Under the pieces are notes generated by a model. It had not been told where the DNA came from. It saw only the letters and a list, made by a program, of their open reading frames with translations, and ran no database searches. Both the position numbers and the translations under genes were made by a program. Below, piece after piece: positions 59,238 through 64,000 of a stretch of DNA of 64,000 nucleotides; the first letter of the stretch is position 1; each line of letters opens with the position of its first letter. The stretch is taken from positions 87,905 to 151,904 of the forward strand of contig DWYC01000087.1 in NCBI GenBank assembly GCA_019118925.1, given 5' to 3'. The stretch is from Candidatus Flavonifractor intestinipullorum. GTDB lineage: Bacteria; Bacillota; Clostridia; Oscillospirales; Oscillospiraceae.

Positions 59238-59266
59238 TTGCAAAACGGGGCGGGGACAGGTATAAT
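59238..59266 (+). promoter_or_regulatory. Sigma-A promoter of pyruvate carboxylase
   Basis: TTGCAA (59238-59243), a 17-bp spacer and TATAAT (59261-59266) give a leader of about 130 nt. The gap from recG (59099-59400) otherwise shows only AT-rich sequence with no recognised element. Confidence 0.85.
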
Positions 59267-59400
59267 GGGCAGGCGGGAAGAAAAATTAAGGTTTTTCTTA
59301 CGGCTCTTTTTAAGAAAAGAAGTGCATATTAGAGAAGGATAAAAACAAGCTAACTGATTAGTAAAATCGAAAAATGACCGGAAAGGACGGCAGAACTGTT

Positions 59401-62400
59401 ATGGCTGAGCGTACATTTGAAAAAGTCCTGGTGGCCAACCGGGGGGAGATCGCCATCCGCGTGTTCCGCGCCTGCTATGATCTGGGGCTGCACACGGTGG
59501 CCATCTACTCCAATGAGGATACCTACAGCCTGTTCCGCACCCGCGCCGACGAGGCCTACCTGATCGGGGAAAACAAAAGTCCCCTGGGGGCCTATCTGGA
59601 CATCCCGGCCATTATTGATCTGGCCAGGCGGCGGAATGTGGACGCAATTCACCCCGGGTACGGCTTTTTGAGCGAAAATGCCGACTTCGCCCGGGCCTGT
59701 GAGGAGGCGGGCATCGCCTTCATCGGCCCCTCTTCCACCATCCTGGCCCAGATGGGAGACAAACTCACCGCCAAGGCCATCGCCCACGCCTGCGGCGTGC
59801 CCACCATTCCCGGCTCCGAGGCGCCGCTGAAGGACGCGCAGGAGGCGCTGGAAAAAGCAACTTCCTACGGCTTTCCCGTCATTTTGAAGGCGGCCGGCGG
59901 GGGAGGGGGCCGGGGCATGCGCCGCTGCGACGCCCCGGAGGAGGTGGCCCCCGCCTTTGAACTGGTGAAGAGCGAGGCCAAGAAGGCCTTCGGCAACGAG
60001 GACATTTTCATCGAAAAGTATCTGGTGGAGCCCAAACACATCGAGGTGCAGATCCTGGGCGACCAGTACGGCAATGTGGTCCACCTGGGCGAGCGGGACT
60101 GTTCCCTCCAGCGGCGCTACCAGAAGGTGGTGGAGTTTGCCCCCGCCTGGTCGGTGCCCGAGGAGACCCGAAGGGCCCTCTACGCCGACGCCGTGAAGGT
60201 GGCCCGGCACGTGGGCTACGTCTCGGCGGGCACGGTGGAATTCCTGGTGGACCAAGAGGGCAGGCACTATTTCATTGAGATGAACCCCCGCATCCAGGTG
60301 GAACACACCGTCACCGAGATGGTCACCGGTGTGGACCTGGTCCGCGCCCAGATCCTCATTGCGGAGGGGAAGCCCCTCTCCACGCCCGAGATCGGAATGG
60401 GGGGCCAGGCGGATTTGAAGATCGACGGCTATGCCATCCAGTGCCGGGTCACCACCGAGGACCCGGCCAACCACTTCGCTCCCGACACCGGAAAGATCAC
60501 CGCCTACCGCTCGGGCGGCGGCTTCGGCGTGCGCCTGGACGGCGGCAACGCCTATACCGGGGCGGTCATCTCCCCCTACTACGACTCCCTGCTGGTGAAG
60601 GTCACCTCCTGGGACCGGACCTTTGAGGCGGTGTGCCGCAAAGCCGTGCGGGCCATCAGCGAGGAGCATGTCCGGGGCGTCAAAACCAACATCCCCTTTG
60701 TCACCAATATCCTGACCCACCCCACCTTCCGGGCGGGAAAATGTCACACCAAGTTCATCGACGAGACCCCCGAGCTCTTCGAGTTTGAAAACAGCCGGGA
60801 CCGGGCCACCAAGGTCCTCAAGTATATTGCCCAGATTCAGGTGGACGCCCCCTCGGCCGAGCGGCGGCAGCTGGACATCCCCCGCTTCCCGCCCTTTGAG
60901 CACACGCCCCCCAGGTGCACCGGCCTCAAGCAGCTGCTGGACCGGAAGGGCCCCGAGGCGGTGCGGGACTGGGTGCTCGCCCAGAAGAAGCTCCTCATCA
61001 CCGACACCACCATGCGCGACGCCCACCAGTCCCTCCTCTCCACCCGGGTGCGCACCCGGGATATGGTGAAGGGGGCCGAGGGCACCGCCGAGATTTTGAA
61101 CGACTGCTTCTCGCTGGAGATGTGGGGCGGCGCCACCTTCGACGTGGCCTACCGCTTCCTCCACGAGTCCCCCTGGGAGCGGCTGGAGCTCCTGCGGGAG
61201 AAAATCCCCAACATCCCCTTCCAGATGCTGCTGCGGGGGGCCAACGCCGTGGGGTACACCAATTATCCCGACAACCTCATCCGGGCTTTTGTGAAGGAGG
61301 CCGCCAAGACCGGTATCGACGTGTTCCGGGTCTTCGACTCCCTCAACTGGATTCCCGGCATGGAGGTGGCCATGGACGAGGTCCTCAATCAGGGCAAGCT
61401 CTGCGAGGCCACCCTGTGCTACACCGGCGACATTCTGGACCCCAGGCGGGACAAGTATACCCTCAAATACTATGTGGACATGGCCAGGGAGCTGGAGAAG
61501 CGGGGGGCGCACCTGCTGTGCATCAAGGACATGTCGGGTCTGCTGAAGCCCTACGCGGCCAGGAAGCTGGTGGAGACCCTCAAACAGGAAGTTGGGCTGC
61601 CCATCCACCTGCACACCCACGACACCTCGGGCAACCAGGTGGCCGCCTACCTGATGGCCGCCGAGGCGGGGGTGGACATCGTGGACTGCGCCATCGACTC
61701 CATGTCCTCCATGACCAGCCAGCCCTCCATGAACGCGGTGGTCACCGCCCTCCAGGGCCAGGCGCGGGACACCGGGCTGGACCCGGTGAAGCTCCAGAAG
61801 CTCAGCGACTACTGGGCCGACGTGCGGGAGCGCTATACCGCCTTCGAGGCGGGCATCAAGAATCCCTCCACCGACATCTACCGCTACGAGATGCCCGGCG
61901 GCCAGTACACCAACCTCAAGAGTCAGGTGGAGAGCCTGGGTCTGGGCCACCAGTTCGAGGCGGTCAAGGAGATGTACGCCGCCGTCAACCAGATGCTGGG
62001 CGACATTGTGAAGGTGACCCCCTCCTCCAAGATGGTGGGCGATCTGGCCATCTTCATGGTACAGAACCAGCTCACCCCCGAGAACATCGTGGAGCGGGGC
62101 GAGGCCCTCACCTTCCCCGACAGCGTGGTCAGCTACTTCAAGGGCATGATGGGTCAGCCCGCCTGGGGCTTCCCGGAGGATCTGCAAAAGGTGGTCCTCA
62201 AGGGCGAGGAGCCCATCACCTGCCGCCCCGGGGAGCTGCTGGAGCCCATCGACTTTGAAAAGGCCCGGGAAGAGGTGCGCAAATTTTACCCGGACACCTC
62301 CGACCGGACGGTCATCTCCTGGTGCCTCTACCCCAAGGTGGTGGAGGAGTTCTGCCGCCATCGGAAGGAGTACGGCTATATCATGCGCATGGGCAGCCAC

Positions 62401-62829
62401 GTCTTTTTCAACGGCATGGCTCTGGGCGAGACCAACAAGATCAACATTGAGGACGGCAAGACCCTGGTCATCAAGTACCTGGGCCTGGGCGACCTGACCG
62501 AGGACGGCAAGCGCATTGTGCAGTTTGAGCTCAACGGCATGCGCCGGGAGGTGGCGGTGCCCGACAAGAGCGCCGTCTCCCAGGTCAAGCCCGTGGTGCT
62601 GGCCGACCCGGAGGACAAGAGCCAGATCGGGGCCTCCATCCCCGGCATGGTGTCCAAGGTGAACGTCAAGCCCGGCGACCAGGTGGAGGAGAACCAGGTA
62701 GTGGCCGTCGTCGAGGCCATGAAGATGGAGACCAGCGTGGTGGCCCGTATGGCGGGCAAAGTGGATCAGGTCTTCATCCGGGAGGGCGCGTCGGTGAAGG
62801 CCGGCGAGCTGCTCATCACCATCAAGTAA
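59401..62829 (+). CDS. pyc: Pyruvate carboxylase
   Basis: This 1142-aa biotin enzyme carboxylates pyruvate to oxaloacetate with ATP and bicarbonate. Domains in order are biotin carboxylase (about 1-450; [44 protein letters not shown]), carboxyltransferase (about 530-810; ITDTTMRDAHQSLLSTRVRT, YVDMARELEKRGAHLLCIKD), and a C-terminal biotin carrier with the biotinyl Lys in VEAMKMETSV. ATG at 59401 is chosen; ATG 59374 lacks a ribosome site, though the AAAGGA before 59401 is 13 nt away. Confidence 0.97.
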   Translation: MAERTFEKVLVANRGEIAIRVFRACYDLGLHTVAIYSNEDTYSLFRTRADEAYLIGENKSPLGAYLDIPAIIDLARRRNVDAIHPGYGFLSENADFARACEEAGIAFIGPSSTILAQMGDKLTAKAIAHACGVPTIPGSEAPLKDAQEALEKATSYGFPVILKAAGGGGGRGMRRCDAPEEVAPAFELVKSEAKKAFGNEDIFIEKYLVEPKHIEVQILGDQYGNVVHLGERDCSLQRRYQKVVEFAPAWSVPEETRRALYADAVKVARHVGYVSAGTVEFLVDQEGRHYFIEMNPRIQVEHTVTEMVTGVDLVRAQILIAEGKPLSTPEIGMGGQADLKIDGYAIQCRVTTEDPANHFAPDTGKITAYRSGGGFGVRLDGGNAYTGAVISPYYDSLLVKVTSWDRTFEAVCRKAVRAISEEHVRGVKTNIPFVTNILTHPTFRAGKCHTKFIDETPELFEFENSRDRATKVLKYIAQIQVDAPSAERRQLDIPRFPPFEHTPPRCTGLKQLLDRKGPEAVRDWVLAQKKLLITDTTMRDAHQSLLSTRVRTRDMVKGAEGTAEILNDCFSLEMWGGATFDVAYRFLHESPWERLELLREKIPNIPFQMLLRGANAVGYTNYPDNLIRAFVKEAAKTGIDVFRVFDSLNWIPGMEVAMDEVLNQGKLCEATLCYTGDILDPRRDKYTLKYYVDMARELEKRGAHLLCIKDMSGLLKPYAARKLVETLKQEVGLPIHLHTHDTSGNQVAAYLMAAEAGVDIVDCAIDSMSSMTSQPSMNAVVTALQGQARDTGLDPVKLQKLSDYWADVRERYTAFEAGIKNPSTDIYRYEMPGGQYTNLKSQVESLGLGHQFEAVKEMYAAVNQMLGDIVKVTPSSKMVGDLAIFMVQNQLTPENIVERGEALTFPDSVVSYFKGMMGQPAWGFPEDLQKVVLKGEEPITCRPGELLEPIDFEKAREEVRKFYPDTSDRTVISWCLYPKVVEEFCRHRKEYGYIMRMGSHVFFNGMALGETNKINIEDGKTLVIKYLGLGDLTEDGKRIVQFELNGMRREVAVPDKSAVSQVKPVVLADPEDKSQIGASIPGMVSKVNVKPGDQVEENQVVAVVEAMKMETSVVARMAGKVDQVFIREGASVKAGELLITIK

Positions 62830-62839
62830 TCAAAACAGC

Positions 62840-62877
62840 AAAAAACACACCTTCCTGGTGGGGAAGGTGTGTTTTTT
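62840..62877. terminator. Bidirectional terminator between pyc and valS
   Basis: The stem AAAAAACACACCTTCC/GGAAGGTGTGTTTTTT has a short loop and is shared by the two convergent genes. Confidence 0.92.
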
Positions 62878-62880
62878 ATC

Positions 62881-64000
62881 TTACATGGAGGACAACTGTT
62901 CCTCCAGCTTCTCGATGAGGGCGCGCAGCTTCTCCGCCCGCTCCCGCTCGGCCTCCACCACATGGGCGGGGGCCTTGTTCACAAAGCCGGGGTTCTGGAG
63001 CTTGCCCTCCAGGCCGGAGAGCATTTTGCGGTTCTTCTCCAACTCCTTCTCCACCCGGGCCTTCTCCTTCTCCAGGTCCACCAGCTCGGCCAGGGGCATG
63101 GAGATGTGGGCCGAGGGGGTGGCCACGGTGACACAGCCCTTGCCGCTCGCGTCCGGCTGGCTGGAGGGGGCGGTGATGGTGACCTCGCTGGCGTAGGCCA
63201 GGCGCTTGAGGAAGGGAATGCCGGCGGTGAACACGTCCTGCTCCTGGGTGGCCACCGTGAGGTGGGCCTTCTTGGAGGGGGGCACGTTCATCTCGGCGCG
63301 GCGGGTACGGATCTTGCGGATGGCCTCCATGACCATCTCCATGGCCTTCTCCTCCTGGGGGAAGTCCAGCTCCGCCCGGCGCTCCGGCCAGGCCTGGAGC
63401 ATCAGGTAGTCCCCCTCGTGGGGCAGAGCCTGCCAGATCTCCTCGGTAATAAAGGGCATGAAGGGATGCAGGAGCTTCAAGGTCTCGGTGAGGACATAGC
63501 AGAGGACCTTCTGAGCGTTCTCCTTGGCCTGGGGGTCGTCGCCCTGGAGGCGGGCCTTGGTGAGCTCGATATACCAGTCGCAGTAGGAGTCCCAGATGAA
63601 GTCGTAGACCTTCTGGGCGGCTACGCCAAGCTCGAACTTCTCCATGTTCTCGGTGACCTCGGGGATGACCGAGTTGAGCTTGGAGAGGATCCACTTGTCC
63701 TCCAGCTCCAATTTCTCGGGCAGCTCGCACGTCTCGATGGTGAGGTTCATCATCAGGAAGCGGGAGGCGTTCCAGATCTTATTGGCAAAATTCCGCATGG
63801 CCTCGCACCGCTCGGTGTAGAAGCGCATGTCGTTTCCGGGGCTGTTGCCGGTGACCAGGTTGAAGCGCAGGGCGTCGGCGCCGTACTTGTCGGCGATCTC
63901 CAGGGGGTCGATGCCGTTGCCCAGGCTCTTGGACATCTTGCGGCCCTTGTCGTCCCGGACCAGGCCGTGGATGAACACGGTGTGGAAGGGGGGCTTGCCG
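62881..64000 (-). CDS. valS: Valyl-tRNA synthetase, C-terminal part (cut by window edge)
   Basis: About 373 C-terminal residues of ValS are in the window; the catalytic Rossmann domain lies beyond the edge. FIHGLVRDDKGRKMSKSLGN carries the KMSKS loop of class I synthetases. The anticodon-binding helical domain follows (FANKIWNASRFLMMNL, PFITEEIWQALPHEGDY). The C-terminal coiled coil, with LVDLEKEKARVEKELEKNRK and HVVEAERERAEKLRALIEKL, is diagnostic of ValS. Confidence 0.97.
   Translation of the reverse strand, partial: GKPPFHTVFIHGLVRDDKGRKMSKSLGNGIDPLEIADKYGADALRFNLVTGNSPGNDMRFYTERCEAMRNFANKIWNASRFLMMNLTIETCELPEKLELEDKWILSKLNSVIPEVTENMEKFELGVAAQKVYDFIWDSYCDWYIELTKARLQGDDPQAKENAQKVLCYVLTETLKLLHPFMPFITEEIWQALPHEGDYLMLQAWPERRAELDFPQEEKAMEMVMEAIRKIRTRRAEMNVPPSKKAHLTVATQEQDVFTAGIPFLKRLAYASEVTITAPSSQPDASGKGCVTVATPSAHISMPLAELVDLEKEKARVEKELEKNRKMLSGLEGKLQNPGFVNKAPAHVVEAERERAEKLRALIEKLEEQLSSM

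Noticed and set aside
59350-62400. Open frame of about 1000 codons opposite pyruvate carboxylase
   Set aside because: No motifs; the plus strand carries complete biotin carboxylase and carboxyltransferase domains.

Overview
The window is about 64 kb of high-GC, gene-dense bacterial chromosome. The content points to a strictly anaerobic, amino-acid-fermenting Clostridia bacterium of the Oscillospiraceae type (Flavonifractor/Lawsonibacter-like; this placement is my inference). The pointers are a selenocysteine glycine/betaine-type reductase (grd) cluster, a monomeric [FeFe]-hydrogenase-like protein, a two-subunit Fe-S L-serine dehydratase, an smpB-ppi-ssrA block, and consensus sigma-A promoters with 17-bp spacers. 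No phage, insertion sequence, CRISPR array or tRNA gene was seen. Both ends cut a gene: a sensor kinase on the left and valS on the right.

Layout. 0-5 kb: two-component system, Nudix hydrolase, MecA-like adaptor, smpB, cyclophilin and tmRNA. 5-9 kb: two drug-type exporters (MATE and MFS) with TetR and HxlR regulators. The MFS gene is preceded by operator palindromes and a 34-codon leader ORF that overlaps its start. 9.3-19 kb: a six-gene one-direction operon of Ser/Thr phospho-signalling proteins. It encodes kinase-PASTA-Ig repeats, two PP2C phosphatases, an FHA protein, a kinase fused to a solute-binding-protein-like ectodomain, and a second FHA protein. Both kinases and both FHA proteins carry a zinc ribbon; this is the most unusual system in the window. 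19-31 kb: CNNM transporter, CLC-F-like antiporter, amidohydrolase, sdaAB/sdaAA, a three-gene surface O-acylation cassette, and pyruvate kinase. 30.5-35.7 kb: a membrane-anchored XRE regulator with two small secreted proteins, YibE/F, a secreted metallophosphatase, and DUF4180.

35.9-43.3 kb is an energy-metabolism block. It holds trxB-trxA-grdA(Sec)-grdC-grdD without grdE/grdB, a divergent TetR, and the hydrogenase-like protein. 43.3-47.8 kb: radical SAM enzyme, an XRE/small-protein divergent pair with phased palindromic operators, thymidine kinase, aldehyde dehydrogenase, mutY. 48-51 kb: aminotransferase-SDR-nitrilase operon of unknown pathway behind a promoter-proximal terminator hairpin. 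51-59 kb: second CNNM gene with a long structured leader, XRE-truA, a large secreted serine hydrolase under repeated operator motifs, a C_GCAxxG_C_C protein, GNAT, recG. 59.4-64 kb: pyruvate carboxylase and the 3' part of valS, convergent on one terminator.

Functional picture. Serine is deaminated to pyruvate (SdaAB/AA), and pyruvate kinase and pyruvate carboxylase link PEP, pyruvate and oxaloacetate. Thioredoxin reductase and thioredoxin feed electrons to selenoprotein A, and component C (GrdCD) releases acetyl-phosphate. The substrate-specific component B must be encoded elsewhere. Function assignments rest on reading motifs by eye; no database search was run.
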